DNA of 64,000 nucleotides from Thiothrix eikelboomii (GTDB lineage: Bacteria > Pseudomonadota > Gammaproteobacteria > Thiotrichales > Thiotrichaceae), in assembly GCF_900167255.1 (NCBI RefSeq), contig NZ_FUYB01000003.1, forward strand, positions 310,001 to 374,000. The letters are read 5' to 3'. Made by a program: the position numbers and the translations under genes. How positions within the stretch are numbered: position 1 is the stretch's first letter; each line of letters starts with the position of its first letter. Below, in pieces: positions 35,855-44,573 of this stretch. Below the pieces are notes generated by a model. It was not told the DNA's origin. It was given only the letters and a program-made list of their open reading frames with translations, and searched no databases.

Positions 35855-37078
35855 TTAGACCTTCAAAGCCAAGCCCCTTGCTAAACGTGATTGCCGAAAG
35901 CGTAAGCCCATACTCTGCTGAGTGAGCAACTGACGCAAGGGTGCTATCCGATCCACGGCTACCAAGCCGCCTGCACGAAGCAGGCCTAAGGCTGGGAACT
36001 CAGCTGAAAATAGCTTAACGAGCGAATCCGTATAAGCGACAACACTCGCATAATCAGGTTGGCGGGCTGCCTGATAAGCGGCGAGTAACTTCACGACGCC
36101 ATCATCGCTTCTGATTGCAGTTGGCGTGGCTAATAAATCACTTAAGGTCGCCACATCCCGTAAAGCTAAATTCAAGCCCTGCCCTGCAACCGGATGCAAA
36201 CTGTGGGAGGCATTGCCAATCAACACAGCCCGTCCCTGCACTTCCGCGACGGATTTCACTAAGCTTAAGGGGTAGCTCGAACGCTTACCCACTTTAATAA
36301 AACGCCCTTGCCGATAACCAAAGCTAGTTTGTAATTTCTGCAAAAACTCAGCATCTGTTAGCTCCAAACTAGCGGCCACCTCCGCCGTTTTATGCGTCCA
36401 GACCAAGGAATAGCGTTCTTCAGTCATTGGTAAAAGTGCCAAAGGCCCAGAGCGAGTAAAACGCTCATAAGCCACCCCCGTGACCGGACGATCTGTACTT
36501 ACATTGGCAATGATCGCGGTTTGTTGATAATCCTGAGTTTTAACGGCAATACCCAGCTGCTCACGTAAAGGTGATTGCGCACCGTCAGCGATCACTAATA
36601 AGCGTGTCTGCACAGTATCCGTGACCGTTTGACGCTCAAAATGCACTTGAACCGAGTCGCTATTCTGTTCTAAAGCATACACTCTAGCCGGGCTAATTAC
36701 CTCAAAAGACGCAGCCCCCCCCTTCGCTAGTGCCTCAAACAGCACCCGACCTAATACCCGACTCTCAATCACATAGCCTAAGGCAGGCACCGCTGCTTGT
36801 TCAGCAGTTAAGCGAGTAGCCCCGAAATAGCCGCGATCAGAAACATGGATTTGTTGAATAGCCGCCATCTGTGCAGCAAGCTTACCTCCAATCCCCATCC
36901 CCTGATAAATCCGACTTGAACCATAGGAGAGTGCTACTGAACGATCATCATAAGCGGGCTGGGAATGGCTACCGAAGGCAACTGCTTCGATCAAGCCTAG
37001 TTTCAGATTCAAGGGTTGAAGAGCCAAGGCTAAACTTGCCCCAACCATACCACCACCGACAATCAGTACATCGAACAT
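35855..37078 (-). CDS. ubiH: UbiH/VisC-family FAD-dependent ubiquinone-biosynthesis hydroxylase
   Basis: 407 residues. The N-terminal dinucleotide-binding motif is DVLIVGGGMVGASLALAL; the FAD-contact motif LLVIADGAQSPLRE and the second motif AVLIGNASHSLHPVAGQGLN follow, typical of UbiH/UbiF/UbiI monooxygenases. The order ygfB-pepP-ubiH is the conserved gammaproteobacterial setting for UbiH, which hydroxylates the quinone ring at C6. Distinguishing UbiH from UbiI by sequence alone is uncertain; context favours UbiH. PepP ends 61 bp upstream. ATG at 37078. Confidence 0.88.
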   Translation of the reverse strand: MFDVLIVGGGMVGASLALALQPLNLKLGLIEAVAFGSHSQPAYDDRSVALSYGSSRIYQGMGIGGKLAAQMAAIQQIHVSDRGYFGATRLTAEQAAVPALGYVIESRVLGRVLFEALAKGGAASFEVISPARVYALEQNSDSVQVHFERQTVTDTVQTRLLVIADGAQSPLREQLGIAVKTQDYQQTAIIANVSTDRPVTGVAYERFTRSGPLALLPMTEERYSLVWTHKTAEVAASLELTDAEFLQKLQTSFGYRQGRFIKVGKRSSYPLSLVKSVAEVQGRAVLIGNASHSLHPVAGQGLNLALRDVATLSDLLATPTAIRSDDGVVKLLAAYQAARQPDYASVVAYTDSLVKLFSAEFPALGLLRAGGLVAVDRIAPLRQLLTQQSMGLRFRQSRLARGLALKV

Positions 37079-37119
37079 AGCTTATTTTGACTCAGCCTAT
37101 TATTTAAGTGCTTTATTTA

Positions 37120-37137
37120 CCTCGGTTTAGTCCGAGG
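37120..37137 (-). terminator. Hairpin just after pepP
   Basis: Arms cctcgg (37120-37125) and ccgagg (37132-37137) form a 6-bp stem immediately beyond the pepP stop. Read on the minus strand it is followed by TAAATAAAG, not a clean T-run, so at most a weak terminator before ubiH. Confidence 0.3.
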
Positions 37138-37138
37138 C

Positions 37139-38503
37139 TTAATCCAAGGGTTGTGCCATCAAGGCTTCAATCTCAGCGATTTCTTTGACCACACCCGCAG
37201 TCAATACCTCACAACCGTCTGCAGTGACCAGCACATCATCTTCAATACGAATCCCAATATTCCACCATTTCGGATCGAGATTCTCCGCAGGCGAAAAATA
37301 TAAGCCCGGCTCTACCGTTAACACCATACCCGGTTCTAAACAACGCCAGGCACCATTAATTTTATAATCGCCTACATCATGCACATCCAGCCCTAACCAA
37401 TGTCCGGTTTTGTGCATATAAAATTGCCGATATGCTGCTTCTTTAGGCGCGCTCCCATCCGTAGTCTTAGGTGGATCTTGCAAGAGTTCCTCCACCTCAC
37501 CCTGTAATAAACCCAGCTCAACTAAACCCGCGACTAAAGTACGCACGGCCGCTTGATGCGGTGCATCCCAATCATTACCCGGTTTCACCGCAGCAATTGC
37601 CGCTTTTTGGGCATCTAGCACTAATTGATACAGTTGGCGCTGCTCGTGGCTAAAACGGCCATTAACAGGGAAAGTACGGGTAATATCACTGGCATAGCCT
37701 TGATGCTCACTCCCGGCATCAATTAACAGCAAATCACCTGCTTTTAACGGTGTCCGATTGTCTACATAATGCAAAATACAAGCGTTTTCGCCTCCACCCA
37801 CAATAGAGGTGTAGGCAGGTTCCATACCTGCTTTGCGAAATTCACGCTCAATTTCAGCTTGTAGTTCAAATTCAAATAAGCCGGGGCGGCAGATTTGCAT
37901 GGCACGAGTATGTGCCTGCGCTGCAATTTTGGCTGAATAGCGCATCATTTCTAGTTCAGCGGGTGATTTAAACAAACGTAGCTCATGCACTAGCGTATCG
38001 AGCAGTTTGAGAGTATTAGGAGCAGCCACCCCATTGCGTGCTTGACGGCGTAATACCGTCAGCCAACCCAAAACCTTCAGATCAAACTCGGTATCAAACC
38101 CTATGCGATAATGCACCTCAGTTCGACCACTGAGGAGGGGGAGGATTTGCTTATCTAATTCGCCAATCGGAAAAGCCTGATCCGCGCCATAATCGTTAAC
38201 AGCCCCGTCAATACCTGCACGTTTACCTGTCCAGCGTTCCATTGCAGGGTCTTTAGCTTGGCAAAATAAAACATATTCGCCCTCTGCTCGCCCCGGAATA
38301 AAGACGGCAACTGCGTCAGGCTCATTGAAGCCCGTCAAATACAAAAAATCGCTCTCTTGGCGAAACGGATAATCTGCATCCCGATTACGAATCACTAGCT
38401 GGGAAGCTTGAATAATTGCAATCGCCTGCTCGCCCAATTGAGCTAAGAGGCGTTGGCGGCGTTCAGCAAATTCACTAGCGGGAATCAATACAGGGCTTTT
38501 CAT
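37139..38503 (-). CDS. pepP: Xaa-Pro aminopeptidase PepP
   Basis: 454 residues. The N-terminal aminopeptidase-P domain has DADYPFRQESDFLYLTGFNE. The C-terminal pita-bread domain carries the metal ligands: LLIDAGSEHQGYASDITRTF (both Asp), KTGHWLGLDVHDVGDY (His), VLTVEPGLYF (Glu) and GIRIEDDVLVT (Glu). It removes N-terminal residues ahead of proline using two Mn ions, in the cytoplasm. Its start overlaps ygfB by 4 bp, showing co-translation. Confidence 0.96.
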   Translation of the reverse strand: MKSPVLIPASEFAERRQRLLAQLGEQAIAIIQASQLVIRNRDADYPFRQESDFLYLTGFNEPDAVAVFIPGRAEGEYVLFCQAKDPAMERWTGKRAGIDGAVNDYGADQAFPIGELDKQILPLLSGRTEVHYRIGFDTEFDLKVLGWLTVLRRQARNGVAAPNTLKLLDTLVHELRLFKSPAELEMMRYSAKIAAQAHTRAMQICRPGLFEFELQAEIEREFRKAGMEPAYTSIVGGGENACILHYVDNRTPLKAGDLLLIDAGSEHQGYASDITRTFPVNGRFSHEQRQLYQLVLDAQKAAIAAVKPGNDWDAPHQAAVRTLVAGLVELGLLQGEVEELLQDPPKTTDGSAPKEAAYRQFYMHKTGHWLGLDVHDVGDYKINGAWRCLEPGMVLTVEPGLYFSPAENLDPKWWNIGIRIEDDVLVTADGCEVLTAGVVKEIAEIEALMAQPLD

Positions 38504-39087
38504 TCTTGTTCATACTCCTCAGTTTGTTCTGCTAATTGCGGCTTACCACGGATTGGTTGCAATTCTTCATTCATCATTAATACGCCCACACGAATAAACT
38601 CGGCCAGCTCGATAAAGGCGGCTTCCGACTCATCTTCATCCTGCACATCCATTTCACCTGCCGCTCCAATTTTCACGACATCTTGTACCCAATCGCGGCT
38701 ATCTTCCGGTAGGTCTTGTAGCGTTTTCAAACCTGACAGTGCTAAACCAAAAGCAAAACCTTGACACCATTTTTGTAAAGCCGTCACTTGAGCGGCTAAA
38801 CTATCTTGTTCGGGTGGTAAAAATAATTCAAAACTTAAATCACCCGAATTTAATTGCCATAAGCTGGTATTAAATAATTGCTGCAGTAGTTTCCGCGCTT
38901 CTTGGACGTGAAAATCACGATGATCGCCTTTTAAAATCTGAGCTTGCCAAGCTTTTTCATGGTATTGATTATTAAATGCTAAAACTGCACAGGCTATTCC
39001 ATGAGCTTCTGAGGCAGTGAAATCAGCATCCACTCGTAATAAAGCATCTTCCAATGTATAAAATTCAGGCAACTGCGTATCCAACAC
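38500..39087 (-). CDS. ygfB: UPF0149 family protein YgfB
   Basis: 195 residues. The family start YTLEDALLRVDADFTASEAH, then FELFLPPEQDSLAAQVTALQ and WCQGFAFGLALSG near the middle are typical of UPF0149. The protein is acidic, helical and cytoplasmic. Its function is poorly known; in Pseudomonas aeruginosa YgfB has been linked to regulation of ampDh3 and beta-lactam resistance. It overlaps pepP by 4 bp and is divergent from the coiled-coil/zapA pair, with 91 bp between. Confidence 0.93.
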   Translation of the reverse strand: MLDTQLPEFYTLEDALLRVDADFTASEAHGIACAVLAFNNQYHEKAWQAQILKGDHRDFHVQEARKLLQQLFNTSLWQLNSGDLSFELFLPPEQDSLAAQVTALQKWCQGFAFGLALSGLKTLQDLPEDSRDWVQDVVKIGAAGEMDVQDEDESEAAFIELAEFIRVGVLMMNEELQPIRGKPQLAEQTEEYEQE

Positions 39088-39178
39088 ATGCGTCTCCCAT
39101 AGCTATGCGTGTATTATGAGCTGACAAGGAGCATTTCGCATCCATAGCCCCGAAAACAACGAGCATGCATGATCCCTT

Positions 39179-39409
39179 ATGGCTTTGCAAAATCAACTTA
39201 AAACCCTAGAACAAGACTTGCAGCAATTATTAGTGACCCTTGAGCACTTAGCTGCCGAAAAGCGCCGCTTAGAAGAGCGTGAGCAAGAACTCATGGCCGC
39301 TTGTGAACATTTGCAACATAAAAATCGCATCGCTAGCCAGCAAGTCGAAGAAATCTTGGCGGCCTTAACTTTAAAGCGGCCCGTCTTACTCACTCCCCTC
39401 GAGGACTAA
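39179..39409 (+). CDS. Short coiled-coil protein upstream of zapA (TIGR02449-like)
   Basis: 76 residues, nearly all one coiled coil: leucines recur in heptads through LKTLEQDLQQLLVTLEHLAA and EKRRLEEREQELMAACEHLQ, ending in a short PVLLTPLED tail. Such proteins are found immediately before zapA in many gammaproteobacteria lacking other clues; a ZapB-like division role has been suggested from the context. The stop is 4 bp before zapA, whose Shine-Dalgarno GAGGAC overlaps the last codons. No own strong ribosome-binding site is visible. Confidence 0.8.
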   Translation: MALQNQLKTLEQDLQQLLVTLEHLAAEKRRLEEREQELMAACEHLQHKNRIASQQVEEILAALTLKRPVLLTPLED

Positions 39410-39413
39410 GCTA

Positions 39414-39737
39414 ATGGAAGAGTCTCTCATTGTCCCCGTATCTGTCAAAATTTTTGGCAAAGAATACACCGTTGCTTGCCCTGAAGGGCAAGAGCAAGCC
39501 TTGATTTTATCCGCAAAACGAGTAGATCAAGAAATGCGCCAAGTACGGGAGTCTGGCAAAGTTTTAGGTACTGATCGCATCGCTGTCATGGTCGCGCTGA
39601 ATCTTGCACATGAGTTATTAAACCAGCAGGGCTTAGAGGATCAAGCTGCTTATACTGAGACCTTAGCTAAAGTTGAGCAGATCCAAACTCAGGTCACAGC
39701 AGCCTTAGCGCAATATCAGCAGTATGCAACAGGTTAA
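39414..39737 (+). CDS. zapA: Cell division protein ZapA
   Basis: 107 residues. VPVSVKIFGKEYTVACPEGQ is the globular head, with AKRVDQEMRQVRESGKVLGT and IAVMVALNLAHELL leading to the C-terminal coiled coil. ZapA binds and bundles FtsZ filaments at the division site. The gene follows a coiled-coil gene by 4 bp and is followed by 6S RNA, the standard order in gammaproteobacteria. Confidence 0.95.
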   Translation: MEESLIVPVSVKIFGKEYTVACPEGQEQALILSAKRVDQEMRQVRESGKVLGTDRIAVMVALNLAHELLNQQGLEDQAAYTETLAKVEQIQTQVTAALAQYQQYATG

Positions 39738-39754
39738 TACCCGATTAGTTAAGT

Positions 39755-39800
39755 TTGCTAGGGCTTCCCAGCAATGAATAATTGTAATAGTATGCAACTA
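39755..39800 (+). promoter_or_regulatory. Candidate ssrS promoter
   Basis: A -10-like TAGTAT at 39788-39793 lies eight bases before the first paired base of the 6S RNA (39802). The -35 region is poor (TTGCTA at 39755-39760 is too far; TTCCCA at 39765-39770 has 17-nt spacing). Placement follows from the RNA boundary. Confidence 0.4.
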
Positions 39801-39801
39801 A

Positions 39802-39985
39802 GGACGGTCATCTGGGATACTCGTGATGAAATGGATAAATCCTTGAGCCTATTTTTTTATCCCGGGAGCGATCTTTTGGTCTTGTGTGCATGACCGCTGC
39901 GGCGGTAAGCCTTTTGGACTAAACTAGCACCCACTTGAACCTTTGGTTCAAGGCTGAAGTTTCACACGACTTCTTGGAGCCGTCC
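39802..39985 (+). ncRNA. ssrS: 6S RNA
   Basis: 184 nt between terminal arms ggacgg (39802-39807) and ccgtcc (39980-39985), matching the length of E. coli 6S RNA. Internal landmarks align in order with the E. coli molecule. The left side of the central bubble has ccttgagcctattt (E. coli cctgagccgatattt). The apical part has gtgcatgaccgctgcggcggt then aagcctt. The right strand has cacttgaacctttggttcaagg (ccttgaacc...ggttcaagg). 6S RNA mimics an open promoter and sequesters sigma-70 RNA polymerase in stationary phase. It follows zapA as usual, but ygfA, the common downstream neighbour, is replaced here by a drug/metabolite exporter gene. Confidence 0.93.
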
Positions 39986-40096
39986 CACTTTTCAATCTTG
40001 CTTAGCTTGCCTGATATTTTTCTTGCTTAGTCGTTTAATTCCTGAATAATCCGACCTTTTGCTCATAGTGTATGAGCAATGATAGGTTGTAAATTT

Positions 40097-40993
40097 ATGG
40101 CTCATTTTTCTTCAGCACATTTCATTCTTGTTCTGATTTCTGCTATTTGGGGCAGCGGTTTTGTTGCACAACGCTTAGGTTTAGAAAGTTTAGGCCCATT
40201 TAGTTTTAATGCAGGACGTTTTGTCTTAGCGACTCTAGCTTTATTACCCGTTTGGTGGTGGATGCACCGTCGAACCCTTGTTCCTGCTACCTCTAAAAAT
40301 CCTAAATTATTTTGGTTAGGCAGTGCCTTAGCGGGCTCTGTCATGTTTATTGGCTTTAGCTTTCAGCAAGTGGGGCTGCAATACACCACAGCAGGCAATG
40401 CAGGCTTTATTACCAGTATGTATATTGTGATCGTGCCGATACTCGGTTTATTCATCGGTCAAAGGACAAGGCTACTCACTTGGGCTGGTATTGGCTTGGC
40501 GGTCATTGGCTTATATGCCTTATCCGTTGGCCCGAATTTTCAGATTAACTACGGTGATGGCCTAGAGTTTATTGGTGCATTTTTCTGGGCGGGGCATGTG
40601 ATCACTTTAGGTTGGCTATCTCGCCGGATCACCGATGTAGTAGGCGTGTCAGTGATCCAATTTGCGATTGCAGCCCTTTGGTCAATTCTTGCAGCTTTGC
40701 TGTTCGAGCAAGCGAGCTGGGCAGCATATGAAGCGGCGATTGGACCTTTGCTTTATTCCGGCGTGATTGCTAGCAGCCTATGCTTTACTTTGCAGATTAT
40801 GGCTCAACGCACGGTAGATGCTAGTGTTGCCGCCTTAATTTTATCAGGGGAAGCGGTCTTTGCTCTCTTGGTCGGTTGGTTATTTTTAAATGAAGCCGTC
40901 ACTAGCAAACAACTCCTCGGTTGCAGTTTAATGCTCACCGGGATCTTGATCAGTCAATGGCCAGAGCGTAAGTTAGTCAGTGTTGCTAACTAA
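40097..40993 (+). CDS. EamA/DMT-superfamily transporter
   Basis: 298 residues with ten predicted membrane helices in two EamA repeats: VLISAIWGSGFVAQRLGLES opens the first, and FWAGHVITLGWLSRRITDV starts the second; LILSGEAVFALLVGWLFLNE is the typical end motif. Inner-membrane exporter of small metabolites; substrate unknown. An in-frame ATG at 40079 would add six residues; the start at 40097 gives the usual family N-terminus, though neither has a strong ribosome-binding site. It occupies the position behind ssrS where ygfA is commonly found. Confidence 0.87.
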   Translation: MAHFSSAHFILVLISAIWGSGFVAQRLGLESLGPFSFNAGRFVLATLALLPVWWWMHRRTLVPATSKNPKLFWLGSALAGSVMFIGFSFQQVGLQYTTAGNAGFITSMYIVIVPILGLFIGQRTRLLTWAGIGLAVIGLYALSVGPNFQINYGDGLEFIGAFFWAGHVITLGWLSRRITDVVGVSVIQFAIAALWSILAALLFEQASWAAYEAAIGPLLYSGVIASSLCFTLQIMAQRTVDASVAALILSGEAVFALLVGWLFLNEAVTSKQLLGCSLMLTGILISQWPERKLVSVAN

Positions 40994-41003
40994 GGAGTAA
41001 AAC

Positions 41004-41450
41004 ATGTCAGAAGCTATTTTTGCGAGTGGGCATTGCTTATGTGGAGCGGTAGAATTTACTGTGAGTAGCGCGCCTATTTTGTCAGCGCAATGCCATTGTG
41101 AACATTGCCAACGTGCTTCAGGGACTGGGCATATGTCACTAGCATTTTTCCCAGAGGCTGCCGTAGCTATCCGAGGTGAAACCCGCCATTTTGACTCGGT
41201 GACGGATACTGGTAGCATAAATACCCGCTATTTCTGCCCAACCTGTGGCAGCCGTTTATTTGGCCAAACCACGATGCGTCCGGGGGTACTTGGGATTGCC
41301 GTGGGAGCTTTTGATCAACATACTTGGTTTAAACCGGATCGTATTGTTTATCATCGCAATAAACCCGCTTGGGACTTTATGGACCCGAACCTACCGACCT
41401 TTGAAACAGGCGCACCGCCACCACCTAGTAAAGATAAAGCATCCAGCTGA
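41004..41450 (+). CDS. GFA/CENP-V-family zinc protein
   Basis: 148 residues of the glutathione-dependent formaldehyde-activating (GFA) family: GHCLCGAVEFTV, SAQCHCEHCQRASGTGHMS and TRYFCPTCGSRLFG supply the seven or so zinc-binding cysteines. Members are small cytoplasmic Zn proteins, some claimed to condense glutathione with formaldehyde, but most are untested. ggagtaaaac just before the ATG serves as ribosome-binding site. It lies 10 bp after the exporter gene, so the two are probably co-transcribed. Confidence 0.88.
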   Translation: MSEAIFASGHCLCGAVEFTVSSAPILSAQCHCEHCQRASGTGHMSLAFFPEAAVAIRGETRHFDSVTDTGSINTRYFCPTCGSRLFGQTTMRPGVLGIAVGAFDQHTWFKPDRIVYHRNKPAWDFMDPNLPTFETGAPPPPSKDKASS

Positions 41451-41479
41451 ATCAGCTTTAACCTGAATAGACTTAACTG

Positions 41480-41505
41480 AGCAGATTTAAGCCAATCGGT
41501 TTAAA
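41480..41505. terminator. Hairpin between convergent genes
   Basis: agatttaagcc and ggtttaaatct pair with one mismatch around a caatc loop at 41480-41505, between the converging GFA and uridine-kinase-like genes. No T-run on either side, so a terminator role is uncertain. Confidence 0.3.
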
Positions 41506-41506
41506 T

Positions 41507-42112
41507 CTATTCAATAGCCGCTAAGACAGCAGCGACCTCTCGCTCGAGGGGATCTGTACCGATGATGAGTAGATCCGCCTGTGTTTTAAAGACTTCGACA
41601 TAAGCTTCGTGCATGGTGCGCACTGTCGTTAAGTATTGTATCAGTACATCCTCTAAGGTACGACCACGCTCCTGCACATCTCGTAATAACCGACGCGCCA
41701 AACGAATATCAGCTGGGGTATCAACGAATACGGATAGATCGACTAACGCCGCTACCCGTTGTAAAGCAAATAACAAAATACCATCAATCAAAATAAAGCG
41801 CTTCGGCTGCACAGTTTCTAACCTGTTTGAGCGATCATGTACCGTAAAATCATAGCAAGGCTTCTCAATGGTCTGCCCCTGTTTAAGCGCTTGCAAGTGC
41901 CCTACTAACAAATCCTCATCTAAAGCCAGTGGATGATCATAATTACCTTGAATCTCTACCGGAAAAGCAAGCTTGCGATGATAATACGAGTCTAACTCGA
42001 CCAAGACAGCTTGATCAGCGGGAAAAGCAGACATTAAAGCACGGGCTAATTCGCTTTTGCCGCTCCCACTCCCACCACCAATGCCAATAAAAAACGGTAT
42101 TTGGGTTTGCAT
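41507..42112 (-). CDS. Uridine kinase-like P-loop kinase
   Basis: 201 residues. Walker A is FFIGIGGGSGSGKSELARAL. ELDSYYHR, GNYDHPLALDEDLL, KPCYDFTVHDRSNRLETVQP and ILIDGILLFAL follow the uridine kinase order; DTPADIRLARRLLRDVQERG is the typical lid region. Uridine kinase phosphorylates uridine and cytidine to nucleoside monophosphates. The sequence is divergent from E. coli Udk, so another nucleoside or pantothenate-type substrate cannot be excluded. The gene stands alone, convergent with the GFA gene. Confidence 0.82.
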   Translation of the reverse strand: MQTQIPFFIGIGGGSGSGKSELARALMSAFPADQAVLVELDSYYHRKLAFPVEIQGNYDHPLALDEDLLVGHLQALKQGQTIEKPCYDFTVHDRSNRLETVQPKRFILIDGILLFALQRVAALVDLSVFVDTPADIRLARRLLRDVQERGRTLEDVLIQYLTTVRTMHEAYVEVFKTQADLLIIGTDPLEREVAAVLAAIE

Positions 42113-42165
42113 ATTGAAAACTGCTCAGATTTTATTAAAAGGCAGATTATATGCCTAAATGAACT

Positions 42166-42198
42166 AAAAAAAGGGAGCTAGCTCTACACGCTAGCTCC
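42166..42198 (-). terminator. Strong intrinsic terminator after the polysaccharide-export gene
   Basis: On the minus strand a perfect 9-bp stem (ggagctagc / gctagctcc, 42174-42198) with a 7-nt loop runs into a tract read as seven T's (42166-42172). It lies about 65 bp beyond the stop codon of the export lipoprotein and ahead of the uridine-kinase-like gene, insulating the two. Confidence 0.88.
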
Positions 42199-42263
42199 AA
42201 TACCAGCTTCCCAGAAAATTCCTTAGCACGCTTTAGCAAGTACTAGAGCAGACTAGAACAACG

Positions 42264-43271
42264 CTAAAACAAGGTGACAGGGCTTAGAAAACGAGTAGCT
42301 TCGTCATAAATCACCTTTTCTCTCGCCTCTAAAATCACAATCCGGTCATCTTGTTGAATCATAGGATCTAAACTAGTACCACGGTAGATGGCATCTAAAT
42401 TCACTGCATAATGCTGTTCGCGCCCATCTAAACCACGTCGGAAGACTAAGGCTTTGTACTTATTTGCCAGCCGAGTCATACCACCTGCAGTTGCCACCGC
42501 TTGCATTACGGTCATCCCCTCTTTAAGGGGATAGACCCCCGGCTGCCCGACAGCCCCACTGACCGTAAAGCGGTTATAAATCGCATCTTGCACGACCAAA
42601 CGATCATCTTGTAAGAGTATAAAATCCTGCAAGCGTCCTTGGCGTATCGCTGCAATATCAATCGGTTGTTGGCTCAGCTCACCCTTAGCATCTTTGCGCA
42701 ACAAAATAGCGCGCCGACTATCTGCTTGCTCGGTCAAGCCTCCTGCTTTGGCTAAGGCTTGCAAAACGGTCATGCTGCCAACGACAGGAAACACCCCGGG
42801 CAATCGCACAGCACCCTCTACTGTTACCCGATTTTGGGTTGACTCTTTGACCAAGACAGTGACTTGCGGATTATGCATATAAGTTTTTTCTAATAAGCTC
42901 GCCAGCTGTTGCTCTAATTGAGCCGGACGTAAACCTTTAGCTCGCAATTTACCCACTAACGGATAAGTAATATAACCCTGCCCATCGACGCGCACACTAC
43001 GTGTTAAATCAGGGACTTTAAACACGGTAATATCCAATAAATCTTGCTCACCGATTAAATCACTACCAGCGACTTGGCTAGCTTTAGGTAGCACTATCGG
43101 TGCAACGGGTACAGGACGGGTAATCGGAGCTAAGGGAATAACGCTCGGATTATAAGCCGTCACTGTTGCGGCAAATAAAGGCGGCGCGGGGTAATTAGGG
43201 GTTTTAGCAGCACAAGCACTGAGGACAAGGCAAGCACTTAACAAGCTTAAATTCTGAGCTGGACGATGCAT
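42264..43271 (-). CDS. Polysaccharide export lipoprotein (Wza/KpsD-like OMA family)
   Basis: 335 residues from ATG at 43271, supported by GGAG six bases upstream; a longer frame to 43325 lacks a signal peptide at its start. The lipobox LVLSAC (Cys near residue 20) marks a lipoprotein. A Poly_export domain follows (LIGEQDLLDITVFKVPDLTR; GYITYPLVGKLRAKGLRP). Two SLBB-type domains come next (VTVEGAVRLPGVFPVVGSMT and FTVSGAVGQPGVYPLKEGMT). It should form or line the outer-membrane channel for capsule or exopolysaccharide. No Wzc/Wzx/Wzy gene lies nearby; only galE, 212 bp upstream, could share the pathway. Confidence 0.9.
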   Translation of the reverse strand: MHRPAQNLSLLSACLVLSACAAKTPNYPAPPLFAATVTAYNPSVIPLAPITRPVPVAPIVLPKASQVAGSDLIGEQDLLDITVFKVPDLTRSVRVDGQGYITYPLVGKLRAKGLRPAQLEQQLASLLEKTYMHNPQVTVLVKESTQNRVTVEGAVRLPGVFPVVGSMTVLQALAKAGGLTEQADSRRAILLRKDAKGELSQQPIDIAAIRQGRLQDFILLQDDRLVVQDAIYNRFTVSGAVGQPGVYPLKEGMTVMQAVATAGGMTRLANKYKALVFRRGLDGREQHYAVNLDAIYRGTSLDPMIQQDDRIVILEAREKVIYDEATRFLSPVTLF

Positions 43272-43483
43272 GGTTAACTCCATAAAGGATTTTGTTATGC
43301 ACCGCAGACTAGAAAACTCCCCCATTGAAAGCGAATGCTGTCTGGGGTAATGGAATTATTTAACAGATAAATGGGATTTATTTCCGCCTAGGCTTCAACT
43401 AATGCTGGATACAAAGTATGAACATTAAGCTCAAGCCATCGCCCAAGCTTAGTCCAAGTTCAACCTAAAGTTTGCGCAATCTT

Positions 43484-44515
43484 TTAAGAATAGCCATGCG
43501 GATTTTGTTGCTGCCAACGCCAAGCATCTTCACACATGGTCAATAAATTTTTTTCAGCCTGCCAAGCTAATAAGGTTTTAGCTAAGCGTGGATCAGCAAA
43601 ACAAGCCGCTACATCGCCTGCCCGCCGCTCTACAATTTTATAGGGAATCGACTGCTGACTGGCTTGCTCAAATGCTTGAATCATTTCCAAGACCGAATAA
43701 CCCTGCCCTGTTCCTAAATTGACCGCTAACCAATGTGGAGTTTGTGGCCGACGGAAGGCCTCCAGTGCAGCAACATGTCCTTTGGCTAAATCCACCACAT
43801 GAATATAATCACGCACTCCCGTACCATCGCGGGTCGAATAATCATTCCCAAACACGGCTAGCTCAGGATAAATACCCACCGCAACCCGAGCCACATAAGG
43901 CATTAAATTATTCGGAATGCCACGAGGGTCTTCACCAATGCGCCCACTAGGATGCGCCCCGACTGGATTAAAATAGCGCAAAACAGCCAGTTGCCAATCG
44001 GGTTCAGCCGTGTGTAAATCCAGTAATATCTCTTCAATCATCAGCTTACTGCGCCCATAAGGATTGGTCGCTGAGCGAGGAAAATGCTCTTGAATCGGTA
44101 CAGTCTGAGGATCACCATAAACGGTAGCAGAAGAACTAAACACGAGCTGTTTAACCGCGTATTCTTGCATCAGCGCTAATAAGCTCACGGTTCCATTGAC
44201 ATTATTATCATAATAACTGAGCGGCTTTTGTACCGATTCTCCCACGGCTTTTAAGCCTGCAAAATGAATAACACTATCAATCGCATGCTGGCTGAATACT
44301 TGATTTAAAGCCGAGGTATCACGAATATCTAATTTATAAAAAGGTAGCTCACTACAACCAACAATATCGGCTACTCGCTTTAAAGATTCAGCGGAGCTAT
44401 TGCAAAGATTATCAACCACGATAACTTGATAGCCTGCCGTTAATAGTTCGAGGCAGGTATGCGAACCGATATAACCTGCTCCGCCTGTGACTAATACCGT
44501 TTGCTGCTGTGACAT
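43484..44515 (-). CDS. galE: UDP-glucose 4-epimerase GalE
   Basis: 343 residues. The NAD motif is [19 protein letters not shown]. The catalytic Ser/Tyr/Lys set is in [10 protein letters not shown] and [32 protein letters not shown] and [20 protein letters not shown] are classic GalE segments. It interconverts UDP-glucose and UDP-galactose, feeding galactose metabolism or surface polysaccharide synthesis. It precedes the polysaccharide-export gene on the same strand by 212 bp. Confidence 0.96.
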   Translation of the reverse strand: MSQQQTVLVTGGAGYIGSHTCLELLTAGYQVIVVDNLCNSSAESLKRVADIVGCSELPFYKLDIRDTSALNQVFSQHAIDSVIHFAGLKAVGESVQKPLSYYDNNVNGTVSLLALMQEYAVKQLVFSSSATVYGDPQTVPIQEHFPRSATNPYGRSKLMIEEILLDLHTAEPDWQLAVLRYFNPVGAHPSGRIGEDPRGIPNNLMPYVARVAVGIYPELAVFGNDYSTRDGTGVRDYIHVVDLAKGHVAALEAFRRPQTPHWLAVNLGTGQGYSVLEMIQAFEQASQQSIPYKIVERRAGDVAACFADPRLAKTLLAWQAEKNLLTMCEDAWRWQQQNPHGYS

Positions 44516-44573
44516 GATTCTAACTCTAGTTTAGCAGAGGCTTACTCTACCTCTGCTAGCCAAGACTACAAGT

